Assembly (NCBI GenBank): GCA_003402745.1
Contig: QQND01000018.1
Coordinates: forward strand, 1 to 44,800
Source of the DNA: Verrucomicrobiota bacterium
GTDB taxonomy: Bacteria; Verrucomicrobiota; Verrucomicrobiia; Chthoniobacterales; Chthoniobacteraceae
Length of the DNA: 44,800 nt
Direction of reading: 5' to 3'
Positions 8,310-16,553 of this stretch are shown piece after piece. Below the pieces are notes generated by a model. That model was not told the DNA's origin. It ran no database searches and was given only the letters and a program-made list of their open reading frames with translations. Position 1 is the stretch's first letter. Every line of letters begins with the position of its first letter. Made by a program: the position numbers and the translations under genes.

Positions 8310-11024
8310 TTACTTTGTGTGGAACTCCCCGCTTGCGACGAGCGCCGTGATGAACTCGCGCATAGAGTAATCGTTCCGCTTCGCGTGCGCGATCATCTCG
8401 GAGGCGAGGGCTTCGTCGCGGAAGCCGATGGGTCTGCCGAGGGCGAATTCAATGAGCGCCATGCTGAAGCCGCCCGCGAAGGCATCGCCCCTGGCGGCAA
8501 TGATGGCGCGGAGTTCGGAGTAGCTCTTAAACGCGGGGCCTTTGTGCAGCGTGGCGTTGGGTTCGATCGTCCAGGTCTTGCTCGCGTCTTTCACCGGTTT
8601 GCCCATGTCATCCTTCACCTGATACGTGTCCTGCGTGCGCCACTGGCCGGCGGCATCGAAGTTTTCCAGACCAAAGCCGATGGGGTCAATCTTGCGATGG
8701 CAGCTCGCGCACTGAGCTTCTTCCTGGTGCGCCTGTAGACGCTCGCGGGTGGTGAGAGCCTGGCCGGCGAGGCGCGCGATCTGCGGCACGTTCGCAGGCG
8801 CGGGCGGGGGCGGATCGTTCAGCAGCTTGCGGAGCACCCACGCACCGCGCTCGACGGGGTTGGTACGCTCGCCGTTGCCTCCCATCGCCAGCACGGCCGC
8901 CATGCCGAGTAGACCTCCACGCTGCGAGTCCTGGGTGAGCGACACTTTTTGAAACACGTCGCCCTTTACGCCAGCGATGCCGTAGTAGTCGGCGAGTACA
9001 GGATTGATAACGGCGTAGTCGCACTTCAAAAGATCTTGCACGCTCGTGCCGTGCCGCAGGATGTGCTCGAATGTCTCGAAGACTTCCTGGCGTGCAGCGA
9101 GCTTGGTGCTGTTGTCGAAACTCGGGAACACTTCGCGGTTGAACTCGAAGAAGTCGAGGCGGTCGAGCGCCAGCCATTGATGCACAAAGGGTCGAGTGAA
9201 CCCCTTGCTACGAGCGTCGGCGAGCAGGCGAGTTGTTTGCTCGGCGAGCACCTCTGGTTTTTGTAATTCGCCGCGCGCACTCAGGTCGCGCAGCGTCGCA
9301 TCCGGAGGCGCGCCCCAGAGAAAATAGGAAAGTCGCGAGGCAAGTTCCGGTCCGGTGAGTGGGCGGCGTTTGTCGTCCGGCGCGGGCTCGGCGAGGTAGA
9401 GGAACTGCGGGGACGACAGCACGACGGCGAGGGTCCGTTTCAAGGCGCTACTGTGCTTGTCGCCTGACTGCAAACGCGTGTCGTAGAGGCGCGAAAGCCG
9501 GTCGAGGTAACCCGTCTCGGGCTTTACGCCGCGAAACGCCTCGAAGCAAAATCGCTCCAGTGCCGCACGCACTTCCGCGGGTGCGGGTGTCGCTCGGTCA
9601 TCGAGTGGAATGCCGAGCGCCGCGATGCCGCTGGCCTTGTCTTTGCGCGAATCCGGCAGGCGCTCCAGCTCTATCCAGTCCACCCAGATCGCAAACTCGG
9701 GGCCGATGCCATTCTTCGCCTTCGCCGCGCCAACCACGCGACGCGTCACAAGGAAATGGTCAAGCGCTCCTTTCTCGCGGATGTAGAGCGTACGGTTTGA
9801 TTCCTTGTGCTGACGCGTCAGCGTGATGGGGATCTCGATCGTCTGCGGTGCGTCCATCGTGCCGGTGACCTGATGCGTGCTGATCACTGGTCCCTGCCGC
9901 GGATCAATGCCGAACTCGACGAACTTCCGATCCGGCGTCGCCTTGTCCGTCGCTGCGAGCCGCACGCGCAGCACGTAATCGCCCACAATGGATTTCCACG
10001 GGTGAGGCACCTGGAGCGTGAGGCAGTCGTAGGAAAGCATTTCACCGCCGCCGCCGATGGTGAGATACGCGCCACGATCAAGCGCAGGCATGTTTAGATA
10101 CGCCTCGCGATAAGGACGCCCATAGCCGATGCCCGCTTTTGCGCCAAAGCCGAGCTTGCGGAGCGCCAAGTCAGCACTGTTCTCCAGCGTCTTGAAGCCG
10201 AACTCCTCCGGCGCGGGCGCGCCTTTGATCTTCGCCCACTCGCGGCGCACCGCGTCCTCGGTCTTCGCGGTCTTCGCGGTCTTGCGCATCTCGGCGACGA
10301 CCGCCGCATTCTCAGGGCGGTCAATCGCGGCATCCACCAGCGCCACCCATTTCTTCGCGCGCTCCAGCCCATCGAGATCATCTTCGTAGGCCTGGCGCAC
10401 GTGCTTCCCAGCCTCCTCGGCCTCGACTCGCACCTTCTGCTCCAGCCCCATCGCCGCCTGCCATTCGAAGGCCTCGTCCAGCGCCGCGCGACCGAGCCCG
10501 AGGTATTGCTCAAACTGATCGCCCGACATGAAAAGATTCGCGCCCACCGTATCGAAGCTGCCATTGCCCGTGTCTGCAGGCAGTTCGGTGATATTTATCT
10601 CCACGCCGAGCAGCTCGCGCAACGAGTTGCCGTATTCGCGGCGATTAAGGCGCCGCACAATAATCGCACCATTGCGATCGGCCAGTGCCCGCCGCGCCGC
10701 AACCATCGTGTTTGAGAGATTGTCCAGAAAGTCCGTCTTCAACTCATTTGGCACCTGCTTCTCATCTTCTGGAGGCATCTCGCCGGAATTCATTTGATTG
10801 AGCACCTTCTGCCATCGCTCTGCTGTCTCGATGTTTGTGATGCTGAAAGACAAATCATCCACGCGGAACTTGCCCTTCTGCTTCTCCGGCCCATGGCACC
10901 CGATACAGTGGTCTTTGAAGAGCGAGCGGTGCCTCGGCTCCATCGCCGGATGCGGGGCATCCGCGGCGAGCGCAGTTGTCGCGGCGAGCAGTAGCGAGGC
11001 AATAGTGTTGAGTGTTTGTTTCAT
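8310..11024 (-). CDS. Planctomycete-type cytochrome c / DUF1592-family secreted protein, copy 1
   Basis: This is a large (904 aa) exported multidomain protein. Residues 1-20 form a signal peptide ending in TALA. A PSCyt1-like cytochrome motif CIGCH (C40, C43, H44) follows. Next are DUF1587 ([18 protein letters not shown], about 125-145), a central beta-rich segment that may bind carbohydrate, then DUF1595/DUF1592 ([18 protein letters not shown]) and DUF1588 ([18 protein letters not shown], with a second CASCH motif at C772, C775, H776). DUF1585 ([12 protein letters not shown]) ends the protein. Two CxxCH motifs imply covalent haem, which would suggest extracytoplasmic redox chemistry. It leads the gene pair with DUF1552 copy 1. 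No experimental function is known for this architecture. Confidence 0.9.
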   Translation of the reverse strand: MKQTLNTIASLLLAATTALAADAPHPAMEPRHRSLFKDHCIGCHGPEKQKGKFRVDDLSFSITNIETAERWQKVLNQMNSGEMPPEDEKQVPNELKTDFLDNLSNTMVAARRALADRNGAIIVRRLNRREYGNSLRELLGVEINITELPADTGNGSFDTVGANLFMSGDQFEQYLGLGRAALDEAFEWQAAMGLEQKVRVEAEEAGKHVRQAYEDDLDGLERAKKWVALVDAAIDRPENAAVVAEMRKTAKTAKTEDAVRREWAKIKGAPAPEEFGFKTLENSADLALRKLGFGAKAGIGYGRPYREAYLNMPALDRGAYLTIGGGGEMLSYDCLTLQVPHPWKSIVGDYVLRVRLAATDKATPDRKFVEFGIDPRQGPVISTHQVTGTMDAPQTIEIPITLTRQHKESNRTLYIREKGALDHFLVTRRVVGAAKAKNGIGPEFAIWVDWIELERLPDSRKDKASGIAALGIPLDDRATPAPAEVRAALERFCFEAFRGVKPETGYLDRLSRLYDTRLQSGDKHSSALKRTLAVVLSSPQFLYLAEPAPDDKRRPLTGPELASRLSYFLWGAPPDATLRDLSARGELQKPEVLAEQTTRLLADARSKGFTRPFVHQWLALDRLDFFEFNREVFPSFDNSTKLAARQEVFETFEHILRHGTSVQDLLKCDYAVINPVLADYYGIAGVKGDVFQKVSLTQDSQRGGLLGMAAVLAMGGNGERTNPVERGAWVLRKLLNDPPPPAPANVPQIARLAGQALTTRERLQAHQEEAQCASCHRKIDPIGFGLENFDAAGQWRTQDTYQVKDDMGKPVKDASKTWTIEPNATLHKGPAFKSYSELRAIIAARGDAFAGGFSMALIEFALGRPIGFRDEALASEMIAHAKRNDYSMREFITALVASGEFHTK

Positions 11025-11494
11025 CGTGAAATTAGTGTGCTTCGTTCTCCAGCCTAGCGGACGGGTGTGGCGCCTTGTGAAATTTTGGGCGGGTGATTTC
11101 GCGGGTCATTCGAAGTCCGCAGAGCCGACGAGTTTGCCGCGTTTTCCGGAGACGGGCTGGAGCTCTGGAAGGGGGGCGCCTAAGGCAGAGTGGCATAGGG
11201 TGATGAGACTGCGACCAAGGAGGCGGGATTGTTTCATGGGAAGATGGCAGTATGGCGGGCGGAAGAGGGAATTGAGAGTGGGGTTGGGGGTGGAGTCCGT
11301 AGGGAGCCATGGAAGGATTGGCGTTCCGCCGGGAAAATTGTATATGAATTTTCCAAATTGCTTACGAAAGGCGCTAGAGATGCGACTGAATTTGGGAGGC
11401 GGGAGGGGACCTGTCCGAAGGCTCCACGGGGCGAGGCGGTTTGAAAAGCGTCGCCAACAGCCGTGGGGCGGCTAGAGACAACGCATTCCACCCG
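11025..11494. other. Intergenic region with AT-rich dyad and a possible gene remnant
   Basis: This 470-bp stretch separates the GxGYxYP gene (ending at 11495) from the start of cytochrome copy 1. I find no convincing gene. A 43-codon minus-strand frame at 11106-11237 starts with MKQSRLLGRSL and could be the stump of an exported protein, but there is nothing firm. A 23-bp perfect dyad at 11332-11354 is listed separately. The cytochrome promoter should also lie here. Confidence 0.5.
11332..11354. promoter_or_regulatory. Perfect AT-rich inverted repeat, candidate operator
   Basis: The arms GGAAAATT (11332-11339) and AATTTTCC (11347-11354) are perfect inverted repeats around the 7-bp spacer GTATATG. 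The composition is sharply more AT-rich than its surroundings. The size and symmetry fit a dimeric transcription factor site. It lies about 310 bp upstream of cytochrome copy 1. I did not find the same arms before the AraC-linked operon, so its regulator is unknown. Confidence 0.4.
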
Positions 11495-13996
11495 TTATCG
11501 CGCGCTCGGCACGTCATTCCCTTTGCCTCCCTGGCCCGTCGCTTCCCGGGGAGACGCCTGTCCTGCCGGGGGAGTGGGGTTCCCGTTCGCTTCCCGGTAA
11601 AGCGTCGCTAGCTGCGTCGGAGTGACAAAGACGACGTCCGGTCCCGCGTTCTTGACGATCTCGTCCAATTCCTTCGCTTGAAAGGTCCAGCAGTGCACGA
11701 AGCCGTTTACGAATGCAGGCCGCTTTGCCCCGACGTGCTCGCGGATCTCCCCCATAAAGCCGGTCCCGAAATTTCGCCACGTCGTCATTGCGCGAAATAC
11801 TGGCATTCCGCCGGGTAGCTCATAGGTGAGATTCCCGTACCCTTTGTGTCCCGAGTAGCACCCCATGTCCGCGAACAGACTGTGGCAGAAGGGAAGCGCC
11901 TTCGCGTACTCCGACAGAAAAGAATCCTCTCCGTGGACCGTGCGCACGGTTCTGAGGCCGAGCGGCGGCAGCAGTTTCGCCGTCCATTTCAAAAATCCTG
12001 AAAGCACTTCATCCTTGTTTGTGTAGGCCTCGCCCCAGTGGTCTGGCTGCATGTAACTCGCGCCGCTCACGTCGGCGATAAACTCTGTGGTCGGGGTGGC
12101 GTGTTGATAATACCACTGGGCGAGGCCCGGCTGGAGCGCCAGAATCGCGGGACCGATGCCGAAGGCCAGCGGGAATTTGCCGTGACTGGGACTTTCAAAG
12201 TATTTGCGAAAGAACAAATGCCATGCGTTCTGGTTGTCCCCGTCTGACATGACGAGTGCGACATAGATTTTGTCCTTTTCCAGGGCCGGCGCAGGTGGCT
12301 GCACCGGTTGCTTGAGTTCCGCAAGCGCGACCCCGCTGAGGACTCCCGCGTTAAGCATATGGTCTGTGCAAATCAAACCCTTTCCGTACCGGCTCGCCAA
12401 GGCAACCCCCGGAGGCTCTCCAATCCCCACCCCCTCTCCCGCAGCCGGGAAACCGAAGATCGGAATATTCACGGGCATCTCGGAAAAAACGCGTGCGACC
12501 GCCCTCTTTTCCGCACCTCGGTCGGCCCCCGGATAGTCCTCCTCCTCCCTTCCGCAGATCCAGAGCATCGGAGCCTTCCATTGATAAGCGTAGGCGAAAT
12601 TTCCCCGGATTAAGCGCCCCGGATGCATGTAGTCGCACATATGCTGGTTGAATCGGTCCTTGTAGGTCGTCCACATCCAATCCAGGCCCTCCGCGTAAGT
12701 CTTGAAGCGGCCGCGCAGATCCATCCGGACTTCCAGTCCAAGCCGCTGCGCCATCTCCGGCGAGGTCACAATCCAGTCCTCGCAGGCCGCTACGTTCACC
12801 GCCAGCAGATCACCCCGGTAAAGGTCGGGATCCGCAATAACAGCGCCTTTGATCACGTCCTTGTATTTTGCAAACAAAGACCTCCAGTCCGTCTCCTCGC
12901 GGAAGCCGTCGATGTGCCCTTGCTTTTGATGCCAATCCAACCAGAAACGGTCCGTCTCCGTGTGGATCAACCAAATCTGCGGCTCCGTGCGACAGGTCAA
13001 CCCCTGCAGGCAAGTTAACGCAATCCTCTCTCCAGGACTGAGTTTTTTCAACGGAACGACGGTCAACTGCCGGGCGGCAGGTTTCGACTTTGGCACGAAG
13101 GAAGTCCCCCAAGGCATGGGCGACTCTACCGCCAACAACCCATCCGGAAGCGGTCCGGGGAGCTCCATTTCATTCAGACTGGCGAGCCTTGCTTTAAAAC
13201 TTTCGGCAGAAATCTGCTGCTTCTCATGCAGACACCAGAGGACCCCTCGGGTCAGAAGCTGTGTGGCCAAAAACACCTCCTTTTCTTCCTCGCCTCCCAT
13301 CATGTGCCCGAGCCAGACGTCGCACGCGCCGGAAAACATTTCGCAACGGTGCCGGATTAAGGCCGCAGCGGGCTGGGGCGCCTGCCCCGGTCCCACATTT
13401 GTGAGAAGCGGCAATACCTCGTCCCGAGGGTCCAAGGATCCGACATCCAGCCACTGAGTCCGCCCTTCGGTCCCTGCATACCATTTTTCGGGGAGGGAGA
13501 GCATGCTTTCGGGCACCTCCAGCCTCCACTTCTGCCCCACCTGCGCGGTCTTAAAACCGCCCGTGCCGATCCCATCCTCGCGATGAACAAACAAATTTTT
13601 GTGCCCACGGTCAGTCCACTTCCCGTCCAGTTGCTCACAGGGATGAGAAAAAGGCACGCCACTCAGCACAAAGTTTCCCCCTTTGCGGTGAAACTCCTGA
13701 AGGTTTGCAAAGGCGTCCTTGGGAAAGACGTTTCCGCTCGCGAGCACTAAAACCGAAGAGGCCGCATCCTCCAAAAGCGAAACGCTCTCGAGTCCTTTTG
13801 CATCCACGGCTCGGGCCTCCACCCCGCTGTCCCTGAGCGCAGCCACAAGCCTTTGGGGAGAGACGGGCGCGGCCGAACCCGAACGCGGAAAATGAGCTTC
13901 GCCAAACACCAAAACGGATTCCCTGCCCGACACCGAAGCCGAGGAAAGCGCAATAAGGGTTGCCAAGCAGAAAAACAATCGGAGGAAGGCGTACAT
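11495..13996 (-). CDS. GxGYxYP-domain putative glycoside hydrolase
   Basis: This 833-residue exported protein has a signal peptide in residues 1-24 (LRLFFCLATLIALSSASVSG). An N-terminal Rossmann-like region (SVLVFGEAHFPRSG, LVLASGNVFP) resembles a glutamine-amidotransferase-like fold. The C-terminal half resembles the GxGYxYP family, with VALVMSDGDNQNAW, the signature stretch SGASYMQP at about residue 645, and a final VNGFVHCWTF block. GxGYxYP proteins are found in polysaccharide-utilising bacteria and are presumed glycosidases. Here the second signature glycine is Ser and the last Tyr is Gln, a departure from the name-giving motif. The gene lies downstream of araC on the same strand, with a 125-bp gap. 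Substrate and activity are unknown. Confidence 0.7.
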   Translation of the reverse strand: MYAFLRLFFCLATLIALSSASVSGRESVLVFGEAHFPRSGSAAPVSPQRLVAALRDSGVEARAVDAKGLESVSLLEDAASSVLVLASGNVFPKDAFANLQEFHRKGGNFVLSGVPFSHPCEQLDGKWTDRGHKNLFVHREDGIGTGGFKTAQVGQKWRLEVPESMLSLPEKWYAGTEGRTQWLDVGSLDPRDEVLPLLTNVGPGQAPQPAAALIRHRCEMFSGACDVWLGHMMGGEEEKEVFLATQLLTRGVLWCLHEKQQISAESFKARLASLNEMELPGPLPDGLLAVESPMPWGTSFVPKSKPAARQLTVVPLKKLSPGERIALTCLQGLTCRTEPQIWLIHTETDRFWLDWHQKQGHIDGFREETDWRSLFAKYKDVIKGAVIADPDLYRGDLLAVNVAACEDWIVTSPEMAQRLGLEVRMDLRGRFKTYAEGLDWMWTTYKDRFNQHMCDYMHPGRLIRGNFAYAYQWKAPMLWICGREEEDYPGADRGAEKRAVARVFSEMPVNIPIFGFPAAGEGVGIGEPPGVALASRYGKGLICTDHMLNAGVLSGVALAELKQPVQPPAPALEKDKIYVALVMSDGDNQNAWHLFFRKYFESPSHGKFPLAFGIGPAILALQPGLAQWYYQHATPTTEFIADVSGASYMQPDHWGEAYTNKDEVLSGFLKWTAKLLPPLGLRTVRTVHGEDSFLSEYAKALPFCHSLFADMGCYSGHKGYGNLTYELPGGMPVFRAMTTWRNFGTGFMGEIREHVGAKRPAFVNGFVHCWTFQAKELDEIVKNAGPDVVFVTPTQLATLYREANGNPTPPAGQASPREATGQGGKGNDVPSAR

Positions 13997-14084
13997 TCAA
14001 TGAGGATGACACAACTCCTTTCGGATGGGATGTCCGGAGTTTTACCGACAAGACAAACGAGCTTAGGAAACCGTGAGCGCGCGT

Positions 14085-14119
14085 AGAGCCCGCCGCAGGG
14101 TGCGCTTAAGGGCGGCTCT
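14085..14119 (-). terminator. Hairpin just after araC, possible terminator
   Basis: The arms AGAGCCCGCC and GGCGGCTCT pair with one bulge, starting 3 nt beyond the AraC-family stop codon. There is no U-tract on the minus strand. It could attenuate read-through into the GxGYxYP gene rather than stop transcription fully. Confidence 0.35.
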
Positions 14120-14121
14120 TT

Positions 14122-14991
14122 CTATGCCAATAGATTCTGGCGAAACCTTAACGGAGACCGGCCGTTCATTTTTTTAAAAAACCGATTAAAATAATACTCA
14201 TCGTTGAATCCAAAACGCTCTGCGATCTCGCGCATCGACACATCCGACTCCGTCAAGAGCCGGAGAATCGCCTCGTTTAATTTCCGGTTCAGGTAAGTTT
14301 TCGGGGCGACTCCGAAAAGCCTGCCAAAGGCCATTGAAAAAGCGTGCGTACTCAGCCCCTGTGCAGCAGCAACCTTCGACATTCGCAGTTGGGCGCTTAG
14401 TTCCTTCTCCATAAATGCTAGAGAGGCGCCAAACCGAGAATGAGCAGCCACATGCCGCTGAATGATCTCACGGAGATCCGGCACCGCCTCTGCAATCCAG
14501 CGAACAAGTTGCGATTGTAACCTCATGGAAGCGTTTAAGCTCAGTGGTACTGTCCAATCCGCAGTCCATACGGCCGGATCCCAGGGGCCAAGCACTCTGA
14601 AGTCCCGGTTCGCCCAATCCAACAGAAAATCCACCCCTGAAAACCATTCGCAGCGGAACGTTAAATAGTACGTCTCATACATGTCGGCGCACTCACGCTG
14701 AGCCGGCCAGTTCCCTGGCATCCAGTACGCAAACCCCGGCTTTAAATCAAACACCCGCCCCTCGCGACGAAGGCGGGCCGCCCCGCCCACGACCAGGTTA
14801 ATGTGGTGCAAATAATCGCTCTCGACCCGGTTCCCTGTGCTCCATTCGGGGCCCACAATTGCATGCCGAAACCCCACAATCGGAAAATTCAACCGGTGCG
14901 CCCAGGCCATCGGATCATTGTCCCCGGCTTCTTGAAACAGCGTTTCATTGAGACGGTACAAGATAACCTCAGAGGGGGTAGAACGTCTCAT
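14122..14991 (-). CDS. AraC-family transcriptional regulator
   Basis: This is a 289-residue sugar-type regulator. The N-terminal half is a cupin-like sensing domain (HHINLVVGGAARLRREGRVF, then a PGFAYWMPGNWPAQ loop). The C-terminal 100 residues hold two helix-turn-helix units. The first lies around LRMSKVAAAQGLSTHAFSMAF, and the second is the family signature VSMREIAERFGFNDEYYFNRF followed by FKKMNGRSPLRFR. It is transcribed divergently from the GH29/cytochrome/DUF1552 operon, with only 73 bp between start codons. That is the classic arrangement for direct control of the neighbour. The ligand is probably a sugar released by the locus, but this is inference. It may also influence the GxGYxYP gene downstream. 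Confidence 0.92.
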   Translation of the reverse strand: MRRSTPSEVILYRLNETLFQEAGDNDPMAWAHRLNFPIVGFRHAIVGPEWSTGNRVESDYLHHINLVVGGAARLRREGRVFDLKPGFAYWMPGNWPAQRECADMYETYYLTFRCEWFSGVDFLLDWANRDFRVLGPWDPAVWTADWTVPLSLNASMRLQSQLVRWIAEAVPDLREIIQRHVAAHSRFGASLAFMEKELSAQLRMSKVAAAQGLSTHAFSMAFGRLFGVAPKTYLNRKLNEAILRLLTESDVSMREIAERFGFNDEYYFNRFFKKMNGRSPLRFRQNLLA

Positions 14992-15064
14992 ATTTCAAAT
15001 ACTGTTACAAAAGTACAAGAAACCGCCCAGTAAGTCCATTGTTGTGGGAGCTCTTCAAACCATA
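14992..15064. promoter_or_regulatory. Divergent promoter region between araC and the GH29 operon
   Basis: This 73-bp gap between divergent start codons must hold both promoters. Its left half is AT-rich. It contains an imperfect dyad, TGTTAC-AAAA-GTACAA, around 15003-15018 that could be an AraC half-site pair. No clean -35/-10 boxes are assignable by eye. A purine stretch GGGAG precedes the GH29 ATG by about 15 nt. Confidence 0.4.
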
Positions 15065-16537
15065 ATGAACAAACGAAAAACTCCCCCTATGAAACTTGCC
15101 GCGCCTCTTCTCTCCCTTGTCTTGAGCACAACCTTCGTTCATGCCGCATTTTCACCCGACTTTGTGGTGAAACCCGACGACGTGACCGTGCTGATGGCCG
15201 CCGATGGTAAAAATCCGGAGAGCCTGAAGGCTTGGATCAATGACCACCGGCGTCTTCAGGTCAAAGACTGGCCGATTGGAGGCCAGACCACCTGGGAAGT
15301 GGAAGTCGCAGAATCTGGAGACACCTCTATCAACGTACTTTTTAGCCACAGCGTCCAAGCGGAGTTGCAGATTTCGGTTTCCTGCGGTACCTCCAAGTGT
15401 GAAAGCCGGTCTCAGCGCGGCACAGGACAGGATTGGAGGCGCCATTCCCTCAACGGCACGCTCCCCCTCAAAAAGGGAAAACAGACGTTGACTCTTCAAA
15501 TTACGGCCCCCGAGGGAAGTGCGGCGGGAAAACTTGAGTTGCTCTCCATCGAACTCGTACGCCCCGAGGTCCAACGCCGCCAGGATGAGGCCGCCCTGCG
15601 AATGCGGGCCCAGGCCGACACCCAATGGTTTCGGGACGCCAACTACGGGCTGATGCTCCACTGGACATCGGACGTGGTCCCCCGCCATGGCGCGCCAAAA
15701 CCGTATAACGAGGCCGTACGGGACTTTGACCTTCAAACATTCGTGAGCCAGGTCGCCCGGAGCGGAGCAAAATTTGTGACCCTGACCACCTCGCACGGCA
15801 AGATGTTCCTCCCTGCGCCCCTCCGATCTTTGGACAAAATTCTGCCCGGACGCACGAGCGAACGGGATCTTGTCGGCGAGGTTGCAGACGCTTTAAACGC
15901 TCACGGCATCCGACTCATGCTTTACTACCATCTAGGCGCCAACTCGGACGCCAAGTGGCAGCAGGCCTCGGGATTTTTCAAAACGGATACCACCGATTTC
16001 TGGAACAATTGGACCTCCGTGATCGGAGAAGTCGGCGCGCGCTACGGGGACAAGGTCGCGGGCTGGTGGTTTGATGACGGCACTGCCAACTATTACTATC
16101 GCAGCGCTCCTTGGGAACGGCTTGCCAACGCGGCGAAAGCAGGCAACCCAAAGCGGCTGATTTGTTTTAATCCATGGATTCTTCCGCCCGCGACCAAGTT
16201 TCAAGACTACCTTGCAGGAGAGGGCAATACGGATCCCACGGTACGAGGAGGCTTGAAGCCTGGTGATCACGGGAGGATTTCTTCCGGAGCTTATGCAGGC
16301 CTCCAGGCGAGCGCTGCCATTGTGATGGAGGGGGACTGGAATCACACCAAACGGGACACCGAAATCGGGCCTCCGAAAATGAAGCTCGAACAACTACAAT
16401 CGACATTGAATCGATTTCACGCGCTCGAAAATGTCCTTATGTTCAACTGCGAAATTTATCAGGATGGTACTTTGTCGCCCTCCACGGTGGAGTTGCTAGG
16501 CGGTCTTAGGGCCCCCGCCGTGGCCCACATTCCCTAG
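15065..16537 (+). CDS. GH29 alpha-L-fucosidase-like glycoside hydrolase, exported
   Basis: This 490-residue secreted enzyme probably cleaves terminal alpha-L-fucose. The signal peptide KLAAPLLSLVLSTTFVHA is followed by a beta-rich N-terminal module (about 30-170) that may bind carbohydrate. The catalytic barrel opens with WFRDANYGLMLHW, a GH29 landmark. It continues through AKFVTLTTSHGKMF and ends strand 4 with GWWFDDG, where D337 aligns with the GH29 nucleophile. The acid/base residue is not conserved between GH29 subgroups and I cannot assign it. Two ATGs are possible, 15065 and 15089. The second also leaves a complete signal peptide. The gene heads an apparent operon, with only 16 bp to the cytochrome gene. 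Other deoxy-hexoses are possible substrates. Confidence 0.8.
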   Translation: MNKRKTPPMKLAAPLLSLVLSTTFVHAAFSPDFVVKPDDVTVLMAADGKNPESLKAWINDHRRLQVKDWPIGGQTTWEVEVAESGDTSINVLFSHSVQAELQISVSCGTSKCESRSQRGTGQDWRRHSLNGTLPLKKGKQTLTLQITAPEGSAAGKLELLSIELVRPEVQRRQDEAALRMRAQADTQWFRDANYGLMLHWTSDVVPRHGAPKPYNEAVRDFDLQTFVSQVARSGAKFVTLTTSHGKMFLPAPLRSLDKILPGRTSERDLVGEVADALNAHGIRLMLYYHLGANSDAKWQQASGFFKTDTTDFWNNWTSVIGEVGARYGDKVAGWWFDDGTANYYYRSAPWERLANAAKAGNPKRLICFNPWILPPATKFQDYLAGEGNTDPTVRGGLKPGDHGRISSGAYAGLQASAAIVMEGDWNHTKRDTEIGPPKMKLEQLQSTLNRFHALENVLMFNCEIYQDGTLSPSTVELLGGLRAPAVAHIP

Positions 16538-16553
16538 CTGCAAAGTCTCCGCT

